Positions 18,570-27,879 of a stretch of DNA of 64,000 nucleotides are shown one piece after another (position 1 is the stretch's first letter; each line of letters opens with the position of its first letter). Source of the stretch: JAADEM01 sp965371855 (GTDB lineage: Bacteria; Bacteroidota; Bacteroidia; Bacteroidales; Marinilabiliaceae). The notes beneath the pieces are model-generated. The model made no database searches. It was not told the origin of the DNA and saw nothing but the letters and a program-made list of their open reading frames with translations. Location of the stretch: NCBI GenBank assembly GCA_965371855.1, contig CBDUZZ010000008.1:1-64000 (forward strand), written 5' to 3'. Made by a program: the position numbers and the translations under genes.

Positions 18570-20222
18570 ATGAATTTATATATTTGGACAAAGGCATTTT
18601 TAATATTCCTGCTTCTTGGAAGTTCTTCGGCGTGTACATCAAGAATCAAAAAAAGTGATTTGATAAAAACAAAAGTGTTTAAGTATCCGGTATTAAAAGG
18701 GAAAACAGATAATCTGGTTTTAAGAGTTTCTATTGAAAACACTAGTAAAGATATATTGGCACAATCTTTCGGAATAAGTTTAGGAAAATCAAATACTGAG
18801 AGTATTAAAACTATTCGTCTTTTTTATACCGGTCATGATTCGGTGTTTATAGATGAAATGGTGTATGGAACCTTAGAGTCAGTACTGGAGAATCATGTTA
18901 TAATCGAAGGTTCGCAGTTACTTAAAAATGGACAAAACTTCTTTTGGGTCTCTTTTGAGTTAAACGACAATGTCGACCTGTTATCCACAGTCTCTGCAAA
19001 TATTGAGTTTGTTCAATTGGGAGATAGCAAAGTGGCTCCTAATAAGGAAGTTGAATTCGGAGAGTTAAGGTTAGGTGTTGCTGTGCGAAAACATTGGGAT
19101 GATAGTGTACATACCTATCGAATACCTGGATTAGCAACAACTAATGCAGGGACACTATTGGCAATATACGATGTGCGACGAAAGGCAGGGCGTGACTTGC
19201 AAGGAGATATTGACATTGGTGTAAGTCGATCAATCGATGGTGGAAACATTTGGGAGCCTATGCGAATAGCTTTGGACATGGGTGAATGGAGTGGATTACC
19301 TCAAAAATTTAATGGCGTAAGTGATGCCAATATTCTGGTGGACAGAAACAGTAATGCAATTTATATTGCCGGATTATGGATGCATGGTGTAATTAATGCT
19401 GATGGGATTTGGCAAGAGGGATTAAACGAAGATAGCAGAGACTGGAATCACCAATGGCGAAACAAAGGTTCGCAACCCGGAATGGGGGTAAAGCAAACCA
19501 GCCAGTTTCTGATATCTAAAAGTATCAATGATGGTAAAACTTGGAGTAAGCCTGTTAACATTACTCGTATGTGTAAAGTAACCGGCTGGTGGTTGTTCGC
19601 TCCTGCTCCCGGGCACGGCATTACTCTTTCGGACGGTACACTGGTGTTTCCTACACAGGGACGTGATGAGAATGGTTTACCTTTTTCAAACATTACCTAC
19701 AGCAAGGATGGAGGTAAGACATGGAAAACAAGCAATCCTGGCTCTCACAATACTACTGAATCGATGGCGGTTGAACTTTCTGACGGTAGTGTTATGCTTA
19801 ATATTCGTGATAACCGTAATCGTAAGGAAAAGGGAGAAAAGAATGGCCGTGCAATTATGGTAACTTCTGATATGGGTGAGAGCTGGACTGAACATGAAAC
19901 TTCGCACAGGGCTTTGATAGAGTGTGTATGCATGGCAAGTATCCACAAGCATAGCTACATGAACAAAAACGGAAATAAAAAGAGTGTGTTATTCTTCTCC
20001 AATCCAAATTCAAAATCCCAACGTCATAAACAAACAGTAAAGGTAAGTTTTGATGATGGCAAAACATGGCCTGAAAAATATTGGATTGAACTTGATGAAG
20101 GGCGGGGAGCCGGTTATTCGTGTTTAACTTCAATCGATGAAAATACGATTGGAATCTTGTATGAAGGCAGCCAGGCACAAATGACTTTTCAAAATTTATC
20201 AATTAAAAATTTGCTGAAATAA
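18570..20222 (+). CDS. Exo-alpha-sialidase, lipoprotein with N-terminal accessory domain
   Basis: This 550-residue protein is built like the Bacteroides thetaiotaomicron sialidase BT_0455. It has a lipoprotein signal (lipobox SSAC, Cys22), a beta-sandwich domain (about 35-160) that may bind carbohydrate, and a six-bladed propeller. Catalytic features visible are the RIPG arginine (Arg184), Asp-boxes (SIDGGNIW, SINDGKTW, SKDGGKTW, TSDMGESW), a second arginine in IRDNRNRK, and the GRGAGYSC segment that supplies the catalytic Tyr near ENTIGILYEGS. It cleaves terminal alpha-linked sialic acids (GH33). The lipid anchor places it on a membrane surface. It is the first enzyme gene after the regulator, with 61 bases between them. 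Confidence 0.92.
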   Translation: MNLYIWTKAFLIFLLLGSSSACTSRIKKSDLIKTKVFKYPVLKGKTDNLVLRVSIENTSKDILAQSFGISLGKSNTESIKTIRLFYTGHDSVFIDEMVYGTLESVLENHVIIEGSQLLKNGQNFFWVSFELNDNVDLLSTVSANIEFVQLGDSKVAPNKEVEFGELRLGVAVRKHWDDSVHTYRIPGLATTNAGTLLAIYDVRRKAGRDLQGDIDIGVSRSIDGGNIWEPMRIALDMGEWSGLPQKFNGVSDANILVDRNSNAIYIAGLWMHGVINADGIWQEGLNEDSRDWNHQWRNKGSQPGMGVKQTSQFLISKSINDGKTWSKPVNITRMCKVTGWWLFAPAPGHGITLSDGTLVFPTQGRDENGLPFSNITYSKDGGKTWKTSNPGSHNTTESMAVELSDGSVMLNIRDNRNRKEKGEKNGRAIMVTSDMGESWTEHETSHRALIECVCMASIHKHSYMNKNGNKKSVLFFSNPNSKSQRHKQTVKVSFDDGKTWPEKYWIELDEGRGAGYSCLTSIDENTIGILYEGSQAQMTFQNLSIKNLLK

Positions 20223-20240
20223 AATCAAAGAATCAATAAT

Positions 20241-22574
20241 ATGAAAATAAGAAAAATAGTTTTATTTGTCTTGATTTTGCTTTTTTGTTTTCAATTAGGG
20301 TGGTCTCAAAACGAAGAATTAGAAAAAAAACCGGTTTTCAGTTTCGATAAAGAAGGTGCTCATGGCAAAGGATACGGCTACCGTATCCCATCTTTGATAA
20401 CCACTAATAACGGAACTGTACTTGCTTTTGCCGAGCGCCGGGTTGGTTTGCACGATCATGCGCAAAACGACATTGTAGTTCGCCGCTCAGAAGATGATGG
20501 CAAAACATGGGGTGAGATTTATGTAATAGCTGATTATGGCAAGAATTCTCTTAACGACCCACTGGCAGTGGTTTTAGAGTCAGGTCGTATTTTGCTTATG
20601 TTTCAGGAATTTCCCTACGGAATTCATGCACGAAACTCAGATTGGATTCAGATGGCTGATAACGGTTACGATGGCCCGCGCAATACAAAAACATTTATTA
20701 CCTTTTCTGACGATGATGGAAGATCGTGGGCAGAACTCAAAGAAATAACCAAATCAATTCGTCCAAACGACAGGATTTCTGTTGGAAGTCCTGGGATTGG
20801 TATTCAGCTGAAAAAAGGTGAATTTAAAGGTCGGGTTATTATTCCACTTTATTTCACGCGAAAATTAAATGACAATAATCGTGATTGGACAAATGGCATT
20901 GCATGGAGCGACGACCTTGGCGAAACTTGGCAAATAAGCAACGACATTCCGCATAATGGGCATACAGGTTTTGGAAATGAATCTCAGGTAGTAGAGCAGG
21001 CAGATGGTAGCATTCTGTTTATTGCAAGAAATCAGGGTGGCTTTCATCGAAAAACTGCAATTAGTGATGATGGAGGTAGAACCTGGTCTAATATGCAGCT
21101 CGATTTTGAGTTGCCCGGAACAGCCTGTCAGGGCTCGGTTATTCGATACAGTTTTGCTGAAGATGGAGAAAGTATGATAATTCAATCAGGGCCTGCTAAT
21201 AAATATAGAAGGAACAAGGGAACAGTAAAGATTAGTACGGATGAAGGAGAAACCTGGAGATATTCAAGGGAAGTAACACCCAATTATTTTGCTTATTCAT
21301 GTCTGACAAAATTGGCTAACGGAAATGTTGGTTTGTTGTACGAAGCAAAGGGATACAAGGAAATCAGTTTTGTTGAGTTTTCAACAGATTGGATAAAAGA
21401 GGGAGATACAAAAGAAAAACAAGAACCTTATTTGAGAATTCCAATTATTGACTTAAACGAAAAAAATGAGATGCATGTTGTGGTTGATAAAGAAAGAGGC
21501 CAATATCTCGGGCATCCGACCACTCTTTTATTAGACGACCAAAAGACAATTCTTACCGTTTATCCTAAGGGACATGGCAGGGGGGTCATAGTTTATAAAA
21601 AGAGTATTGACGGTGGGTTAACCTGGAGTGAACGTTTGCCAACGCCAAAATCCTGGGAAACTTCAAAGGAAGTGCCTACACTTTTTCCGGTAATCGATAA
21701 ATATGGAAAAAAACGAATTGTTATGTTTTCAGGCGTGTATCCGGCAAGAATGGCAGTATCTGAAGATGAGGGTGAAAGCTGGAGCGAACTTGAGCAGGTT
21801 GGAAATTGGGGTGGTATTGTATTGATGGGATGCATGACTGAATTAAAAACCGGCAAAGGACACTACATGGCTTTCTTTCACGATTTATTACGAGACAGCA
21901 AAAGGGGTGATAAATTTAATAGCAGAATGATGGTTCTGTATAAAACAACTTCTACTGATGGAGGATTAACCTGGGGAGCACCGGAAGAAATCTATAAATC
22001 ACGCGAAATTCATGTTTGTGAGCCGGGAATAATCCGTTCTCCCGACGGACAACAGTTGGCAATTCTTCTGCGTGAAAACTCTCGCCGCGATAATTCACAA
22101 ATTATTTTCTCTAACGATGAAGGAAAAACATGGTCGAATCCAAAACCACTTCCGAATGAATTAACAGGTGACAGGCATGTTTTAAAATACGCACCTGACG
22201 GAAGGTTGTTTATTTCTTTTCGTGATAGAAGTCCAAGGGAATATCACAAAAAACTGTTAGACATCGCTAAAGAAAGAAGAGAATCAAATTACAGCATAAT
22301 TGCTGAAGAAACAGGATTAGGTAGCCCAACAGAAGGCGACTGGGTTGGGTGGGTTGGTACATACGACGATTTGGTTTTCAGGAAGAAAGGTCAATACCGG
22401 ATTCGATTGAAAGACAATACTAAAGGATGGGACACAACTTATCCCGGAGTAGAATTACTACCCGACGGAACTTTTGTAGTAACCACTTACGGGCACTGGG
22501 AAAAAGGGGAAGCACCTTACATTTTAAGCACTCGTTTCAAATTAGAAAAATTGGACAAAATGCTAAAACAATGA
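20241..22574 (+). CDS. Secreted protein with two sialidase-type propellers
   Basis: This 777-residue protein has a signal peptide (about 1-22) and two BNR/sialidase propellers in tandem. The first (about 28-390) is a full exo-sialidase: RIPS with Arg48, Asp-boxes SEDDGKTW, SDDDGRSW, SDDLGETW, SDDGGRTW, STDEGETW, and the FAYSCL...GLLYEAKGY catalytic Tyr region. The second (about 395-777) also has Asp-boxes (SIDGGLTW, SEDEGESW, STDGGLTW, SNDEGKTW) and arginines in LRENSRRD and SFRDRSPRE, but begins GHPTTLLL without a RIP motif. It resembles a distinct family of sialidase-like proteins from Bacteroidota and Planctomycetes. The second domain may act on another linkage or only bind. The sulfatase gene that follows overlaps its stop by ATGA. 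Confidence 0.85.
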   Translation: MKIRKIVLFVLILLFCFQLGWSQNEELEKKPVFSFDKEGAHGKGYGYRIPSLITTNNGTVLAFAERRVGLHDHAQNDIVVRRSEDDGKTWGEIYVIADYGKNSLNDPLAVVLESGRILLMFQEFPYGIHARNSDWIQMADNGYDGPRNTKTFITFSDDDGRSWAELKEITKSIRPNDRISVGSPGIGIQLKKGEFKGRVIIPLYFTRKLNDNNRDWTNGIAWSDDLGETWQISNDIPHNGHTGFGNESQVVEQADGSILFIARNQGGFHRKTAISDDGGRTWSNMQLDFELPGTACQGSVIRYSFAEDGESMIIQSGPANKYRRNKGTVKISTDEGETWRYSREVTPNYFAYSCLTKLANGNVGLLYEAKGYKEISFVEFSTDWIKEGDTKEKQEPYLRIPIIDLNEKNEMHVVVDKERGQYLGHPTTLLLDDQKTILTVYPKGHGRGVIVYKKSIDGGLTWSERLPTPKSWETSKEVPTLFPVIDKYGKKRIVMFSGVYPARMAVSEDEGESWSELEQVGNWGGIVLMGCMTELKTGKGHYMAFFHDLLRDSKRGDKFNSRMMVLYKTTSTDGGLTWGAPEEIYKSREIHVCEPGIIRSPDGQQLAILLRENSRRDNSQIIFSNDEGKTWSNPKPLPNELTGDRHVLKYAPDGRLFISFRDRSPREYHKKLLDIAKERRESNYSIIAEETGLGSPTEGDWVGWVGTYDDLVFRKKGQYRIRLKDNTKGWDTTYPGVELLPDGTFVVTTYGHWEKGEAPYILSTRFKLEKLDKMLKQ

Positions 22575-24052
22575 AATCATTTAGTTCCATATTATCTTTT
22601 ATTCTGTTACTTTCATTTTATTCTTGTAACAAAGAACATGAGCAAATCCTGCCCAACATTATCATCTTCCTTGCTGACGATCTTGGTTACGCCGATGTAA
22701 AATGGAACAATAAAAATGCCTATGCCGAAACTCCTAATTTGGATAAATTGGCTCAAAATGGTGCTGTGTTTACAGATTGTTATTCCGCATCATCTATGTG
22801 CTCGCCATCCAGAGCAGGATTGTTAACAGGTCGTGTACCAACCCGAATTGGTGTTCACGACTGGATAAAGGAGGTATATAAGAAACCTCATAGTAATATT
22901 CACTTGCCTTCGGAAGAAGTGACTTATGCCGAGTTATTAAAACAGAAGAATTACAAAACGGCAGTAATTGGCAAGTGGCATCTCAATAACGAATTTAATT
23001 CGGGCAATCAATCCGACCCGGATAATCAGGGTTTCGATTACTGGTTTTGTACTCCTGTTCAGGCGAATCCAACTCATAAAAACCCAGTAAACTTTTACGA
23101 TAATGGAGTTGCAGTTGGGAAAATGGGAACGGAAAAAGAGCCCCTTTTTGCGAGCCAGATTGTTGCCGATAAAACTATAGATTGGTTAAACTCTGTTGGA
23201 AAAGAATCATCTTTTCTGTTGTATGTTCCTTTTCACGAGCCGCACGTGGTTTGTGATGCACCTGATACTATTAAAAATAAGTATTTGAAAAGAATCAGAA
23301 AAGGAGAAATCCCGTGGATTAAAGGTACTGGTAAAGAAGCTATTGGTCAAGCGGAGTATTATGGGTGTATTGAGAATATGGATGTAGCAATTGGTCGTAT
23401 ACTGGAAAAACTCAAAGCAGATGGATTACTTGAAAATACACTTGTTATTTTCACTTCTGATAATGGTCCAGATACAAATCGGAAATATCAAGGGCGGTTA
23501 CAATCGGTTGGCGAGACAGGTGAATTCAGGGGTCGAAAACGTTGGATTTTGGAAGGTGGAATTAGGCAGGCTACAATTATGTTTTGGGATGGAGTAATTC
23601 AACCAGGTATAAAAATTGATGCCACGGTTGGGCATATCGATCTACTACCAACTATTTGTGATATTGCAGGAATTCAGTTGCCTACGGATCGTACAATTGA
23701 TGGTATTTCAATTGTGTCACTTTTTAATGACGAACCTTTTTCGCGAAAAGACAAACCTTTACACTGGCATTTTCACGCGCCGAGAGGTGGCCCGCAGTCT
23801 GTTCTCAGAGATGAAAATTGGGTAATTACAGCAAACTGGGATCAGAATTTTTCGGGTGGCAGGTTTGATACTCTTGTCATCAACAAAATAAAAACTACAA
23901 AGCTGATTGATTTCAAATTATACGATATTAATAAGGATGCCGGACAAAATGATGATGTAAAAGAGAAAAATCATAAAGTTTTTATGAAATTGAAAGAGCA
24001 ATTAATTCGAGTTCATTCTGATGTTAAAAATGAATGCCCTGACAGTCGGTAA
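22571..24052 (+). CDS. Sulfatase of family S1 (first of three)
   Basis: This 493-residue protein begins with a lipoprotein-type leader (lipobox-like FYSC, Cys19). It has the type I sulfatase fold with metal ligands DD (residues 36-37, FLADDLGYADV) and the active-site motif C-S-P-S-R at Cys77 (MCSPSRAGLLTGR), where Cys becomes formylglycine. Further ligands are TSDNGPD and the conserved GKWHLN segment. It would remove sulfate esters from a sugar outside the cytoplasm. ATG 22571 is embedded in the stop of the double-propeller gene (ATGA overlap), so the two are translationally coupled. The substrate cannot be read from the sequence; neighbours suggest a sulfated sialoglycan. No formylglycine-forming enzyme gene is in this window. 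Confidence 0.9.
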   Translation: MKSFSSILSFILLLSFYSCNKEHEQILPNIIIFLADDLGYADVKWNNKNAYAETPNLDKLAQNGAVFTDCYSASSMCSPSRAGLLTGRVPTRIGVHDWIKEVYKKPHSNIHLPSEEVTYAELLKQKNYKTAVIGKWHLNNEFNSGNQSDPDNQGFDYWFCTPVQANPTHKNPVNFYDNGVAVGKMGTEKEPLFASQIVADKTIDWLNSVGKESSFLLYVPFHEPHVVCDAPDTIKNKYLKRIRKGEIPWIKGTGKEAIGQAEYYGCIENMDVAIGRILEKLKADGLLENTLVIFTSDNGPDTNRKYQGRLQSVGETGEFRGRKRWILEGGIRQATIMFWDGVIQPGIKIDATVGHIDLLPTICDIAGIQLPTDRTIDGISIVSLFNDEPFSRKDKPLHWHFHAPRGGPQSVLRDENWVITANWDQNFSGGRFDTLVINKIKTTKLIDFKLYDINKDAGQNDDVKEKNHKVFMKLKEQLIRVHSDVKNECPDSR

Positions 24053-24120
24053 TTTCAATGGAACGAAAGTTTACAAAATATTGTTGACACAAAATATAAT
24101 AAGGTTAAAGAATAGGAATA

Positions 24121-25626
24121 ATGAATAAAATAAAAACTCTAATTGCAATCTTTGGAATTTCTATCTTGTTTTATAAATGTACAACACATCAAATTCCCGA
24201 AAAACCCAATATCCTTCTAATCGTTTCGGAAGATAACGGACCTGATTTGGGATGTTATGGGAATACGAATGTTTATACACCAAATCTCGACCAGCTTGCT
24301 GCTGAAGGTGCACAGTTTAATAATGCGTTTGTTACCTATTCGGTTTGTAGCCCCTCGCGTGGAACTATTTTTACAGGACTTTATCCGCATCAAAATGGGC
24401 AAATTGGTTTGGCTACTCACAAATACAGAATGTACGAAGGCATTAAAACGTTACCGATATATCTCAGGGAAGTGGGATATCTGACAGGTTGTATCGGCAA
24501 AGTACATGTTAATCCTGAATCAGAAATTCCATGGGATTATCGTCCGGGTGGTTTGCTGAATGGTGCAAATTTTGGTAAAAAGAAAATGCCTGAATATGCT
24601 GTTAAAGCAATGGAGTTTCTTCGCCAATCGGAAGAAAAGCCATTCTTTTTAATGGTGAATTACCCTGATGCACATTTCCCTGTTCAATACGATGTTGAAG
24701 GTTTGCCAACAACTAAAATAAAACCAACAGATGTTGATGGGCCTCTGAATTATGTAGGTGCCAACTCTGAATATCTTCGCGAATACACAGCCAACTATTT
24801 TAATTGTATGAACCGTCTGGACGAATCGGTGGGGATGTTACTTGATAGTTTTAAAACTTCAGGAAAGGCTGAAAATACAATTATTATTTATATGAGCGAC
24901 CACGGTGCGCAGTTCTCGCGTGGAAAATGCAGTAACTATGAAGCTGCTTTAAGAGTTCCATTTATTATGCATTGGCCCGATAAAATTAAATCTGGGATAC
25001 AACGTGAGGAGTTGATTTCAACTATTGATTTGTTACCGACTATCCTGGATTTGGCGGGAGTGGAGAAACCCGATTTTATGCCCGGGGAGAGTTTAATGGC
25101 TTTGGCAGAAAATGAAGAAAGTGATTGGACTGAATACGTGTTTGCTGGAGGAACAGGCAGTGCACCACATTTTTATTATCCTCGTAGAAGTGTGCGGGAT
25201 AAACAATTTAAACTCATTCATAATATCAATTATCTGGAAGAAAATCCTCATGTAGGTTTTTACAATCGCAGGCAGGGGCATTTTGTTGCCGGAACAAGTC
25301 TGAAGGAAATAGAAAAACTGAATGATGATATGGCTGAAGTTTATAGGATTTGGCGTAATCCACCACAATTCGAACTTTACGATTTAATAAACGACCCATT
25401 GGAGTTTGAAAATCTTTCGGATAAACCGGAGTATAAAGAAGAATTGGAGCGTCTGAACAAAGTTTTAAAACAGTGGCAAGTAGATACAAAAGATCCATTT
25501 AATGACCCGATTAAACTCCAACATTTTAATCAGGAGATTAAAAGTATTGTAGAAAAATACGAAGGTATTAGTTATAGAAGAGACCCGGATTTTAAATGGA
25601 AGTATGTGGATTATTTTATAAATTAA
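24121..25626 (+). CDS. Sulfatase of family S1 (second of three)
   Basis: This 501-residue protein has a lipoprotein-like leader (LFYKC, Cys20) and the sulfatase motifs SEDNGPDLGCYG (metal site; the usual DD is ED) and VCSPSRGTIFTGLYPHQ with the formylglycine Cys at 76. A second metal site is MSDHG. The SEDNGPDLGCYG opening and the overall size resemble the N-sulfoglucosamine sulfohydrolase group, which cleaves sulfate from amino sugars; I offer this only as a resemblance. The C-terminal part has LYDLINDPLEFENLSD, the usual end of this family. The gene follows the first sulfatase by 68 bases and is followed by the frameshifted sialidase. Confidence 0.88.
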   Translation: MNKIKTLIAIFGISILFYKCTTHQIPEKPNILLIVSEDNGPDLGCYGNTNVYTPNLDQLAAEGAQFNNAFVTYSVCSPSRGTIFTGLYPHQNGQIGLATHKYRMYEGIKTLPIYLREVGYLTGCIGKVHVNPESEIPWDYRPGGLLNGANFGKKKMPEYAVKAMEFLRQSEEKPFFLMVNYPDAHFPVQYDVEGLPTTKIKPTDVDGPLNYVGANSEYLREYTANYFNCMNRLDESVGMLLDSFKTSGKAENTIIIYMSDHGAQFSRGKCSNYEAALRVPFIMHWPDKIKSGIQREELISTIDLLPTILDLAGVEKPDFMPGESLMALAENEESDWTEYVFAGGTGSAPHFYYPRRSVRDKQFKLIHNINYLEENPHVGFYNRRQGHFVAGTSLKEIEKLNDDMAEVYRIWRNPPQFELYDLINDPLEFENLSDKPEYKEELERLNKVLKQWQVDTKDPFNDPIKLQHFNQEIKSIVEKYEGISYRRDPDFKWKYVDYFIN

Positions 25627-25640
25627 TTGAAATTATCATT

Positions 25641-26766
25641 ATGAAAAAAACAATTGTTGCATTTTTTATTTTTTTTATTGTCTTTGAAACACAAGCGCAG
25701 AATGAAATTTTTTATATTACAAAAGGTGTAAAACAATATCACGATTTGTTTAATAAATCTATGAACGAAGATGTTTCCTGTTATCGGATCCCTGCTATTG
25801 TAACAGCTCCAAATGGAAATCTGATTGTAGCAATCGACGAACGTGTACCGTCCTGTGCTGATTTGAGAGGAAGCAAAGATATCAATATTGTTATTCGTAG
25901 AAGTTCAGATAATGGTAAAACATGGTCGGAGATTGAAAAGATAGTTGATTTCCCGGATGGAAAATCTGCCTCAGATCCGTCGATGATTGTTGACGAAATT
26001 ACAGGCGATATCTTTCTTTTTTACAACTACATGGATTTGGATAAAGAGAAAGATGTCTACTATCTGCATGTAGTTAAAAGTTCCGATAATGGAAAGAGCT
26101 GGACAGAACCGGAGGATATTACTTCTCAAATTGCAAAAACCGAATGGCACAACGATTTCAAATTTATTACCTCGGGGCGAGGTATCCAGACAAGCACCGG
26201 TAAACTACTTCATTGCATGGTGAATTTAGACAGTGGGTTACACCTGTTTGGTAGCGACGACCATGGTGACTTGGTTTCTTATCGATACTGCCATAAAACC
26301 TGGTAACGAATCGAAAGTGGTTGAACTGTCAGATGGGAGCTGGATGATTAACAGTCGAATAAATGGCAAAGGAATACGATATGTTCATGTTTCTAACGAC
26401 AATGGAAAAACGTGGAAAACAAGACCAGAACCGGAATTGATAGATCCCGGATGTAATGGTAGTATCATCCGATACTCTTCAATTAAAGCTGGTGACGATA
26501 AAAATCGTTTGATCTTCTCAAATGCCAAAATGAAAAAAGGCCGTAAAAACATGACTGTTCGGGTTAGTTACGATGAAGGAAAAACATGGACCGAAGGAAA
26601 AACAATCTACCCCGGAGGTTCAGCCTATTCGTCGTTAACACTGCTCGAAAATAGAGATATCGGTCTCTTCTTTGAAAAAGATGGGTATAAGGAAAATGTT
26701 TTTGTAAGCTTTTCACTTGAGTGGTTGACCGATGGAAAAGATTATTATAAAAAACCGAAAGAATAA
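25641..26766 (+). pseudogene. Single-domain sialidase, interrupted by a two-base loss
   Basis: This gene encodes a secreted exo-alpha-sialidase of about 375 residues in two frames. The first part (25641-26306) has a signal peptide, SCYRIPAIV with the catalytic arginine, and Asp-boxes SSDNGKTW and SSDNGKSW. After SDDHG (near 26265-26269) the homology moves to the +1 frame (IDTAIKPGNESKVVELSDGS) and continues intact to the stop at 26764-26766, with SNDNGKTW, SYDEGKTW and the GGSAYSSLTLLENRDIGLFF segment. In that segment the usual Y-S-C is Y-S-S. An Asp-box GETW/GKTW in the ancestor would need two more bases here. The same loss is present in the copy at the left end of the window. It may be a dead gene, a phase-variable slip or a sequencing artefact. 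Confidence 0.8.
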
Positions 26767-26801
26767 AAATTGATTCGAGGATTTCTTGAAAGGAAGAATT
26801 T

Positions 26802-27869
26802 ATGAACTCAAAACAACGGGTATTAAAAGCTTTTAATCACGAAGAAACGGACAGAGTGCCTTTCATGTACCGCGACCTGCCCGAAGTGAGGGAGAGGTTA
26901 AAAAAAGATTTAGGTGTAATTACCGATGATGAACTGTTTGAATACCTTGAAATTGATTTTCGTTGGGTAGAACCAAGGTATATTGGACCGAAATTAGAGC
27001 TTGAAAATGGGAATAAAAGGGATATTTGGGGTGTAGAATGGAAATATACTAAATTTAGCAATGATGCCGGATATTGGAATGAAGTTGACCACCCGCTAAA
27101 AGATGCTCAGACTGTTGAAAATTTGGAAAATTACAATTGGCCTAAACTTGAGTGGTACGATTTTTCAAAGTTAGAGGATGAATGTGATAAGTACAAAGAG
27201 TATGCAATTATGACCTCTCCGGGCATTGCCTCTCCCGGTATCTTTCAGTCGCCTATTCAACCTTTAATTGGTGTTGAACGTAGCTTGATGGAACCTTACA
27301 TGAATTCTGATTTTTTCAAGGCTCTGGTTGATAAGGTTCTTGAATTTCAGATTCCTTTTATTGAAAAGATGATGCAGGCGGCAAAAGGCAAAATTGACTT
27401 TTTCCGTATTGGTGATGATTTCGGAACACAATCCGGATTGCTAGTGGATATTCCAATGTGGGAAGAGTTTATTCAACCTGCCTTTATGAAGATGGCAGAT
27501 GTTGCTAAAAAATATGGAGCACATTATTATCAGCATTCATGTGGGAGTGTACGCGATTTAGTCCCTTCATTTATTAATTCAGGAGTTGAGGTTTTGGACC
27601 CTGTTCAGGTTAAAGCTCACAGGATGATTCCAACAGAATTAAAAGCTGAATATGGGGATAAACTCTGTTTTTCAGGGGGCGTTGACGAACAGGAATTGTT
27701 GCCAAATGGCACACCGAAAGAGGTGAAAGAGGGGGTTTATAAACTTCTGAATGACATGGCTCGGGGTGGTGGTTTCTTTATGGGGCCAACGCATAACTTT
27801 CAAGATGATATACCCACAAAAAATATTTTGGCTATGTATGAGTCAGGAAAAACATGGAAGTATTATTAG
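26802..27869 (+). CDS. UroD-family protein with HxCG motif (methyltransferase-like)
   Basis: This 355-residue cytoplasmic protein is of the uroporphyrinogen decarboxylase fold superfamily, but not HemE: the heme enzyme's N-terminal RxPVWxMRQAG motif is absent. It has YYQHSCGSVRDLVPSFINSG, with HSCG as in the zinc-binding HxCG of MtaA-type corrinoid:coenzyme M methyltransferases, and a C-terminal FSGGVDEQELLPNGTPKEV, usual in the superfamily. Such proteins are found in many carbohydrate clusters of Bacteroidota and Planctomycetes without a proven role. It lies between a sialidase and a sulfatase and is spaced 35 bases from the former. No corrinoid protein is encoded nearby. Methyl transfer or demethylation is a hypothesis. 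Confidence 0.75.
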   Translation: MNSKQRVLKAFNHEETDRVPFMYRDLPEVRERLKKDLGVITDDELFEYLEIDFRWVEPRYIGPKLELENGNKRDIWGVEWKYTKFSNDAGYWNEVDHPLKDAQTVENLENYNWPKLEWYDFSKLEDECDKYKEYAIMTSPGIASPGIFQSPIQPLIGVERSLMEPYMNSDFFKALVDKVLEFQIPFIEKMMQAAKGKIDFFRIGDDFGTQSGLLVDIPMWEEFIQPAFMKMADVAKKYGAHYYQHSCGSVRDLVPSFINSGVEVLDPVQVKAHRMIPTELKAEYGDKLCFSGGVDEQELLPNGTPKEVKEGVYKLLNDMARGGGFFMGPTHNFQDDIPTKNILAMYESGKTWKYY

Positions 27870-27879
27870 AACAATAAAT

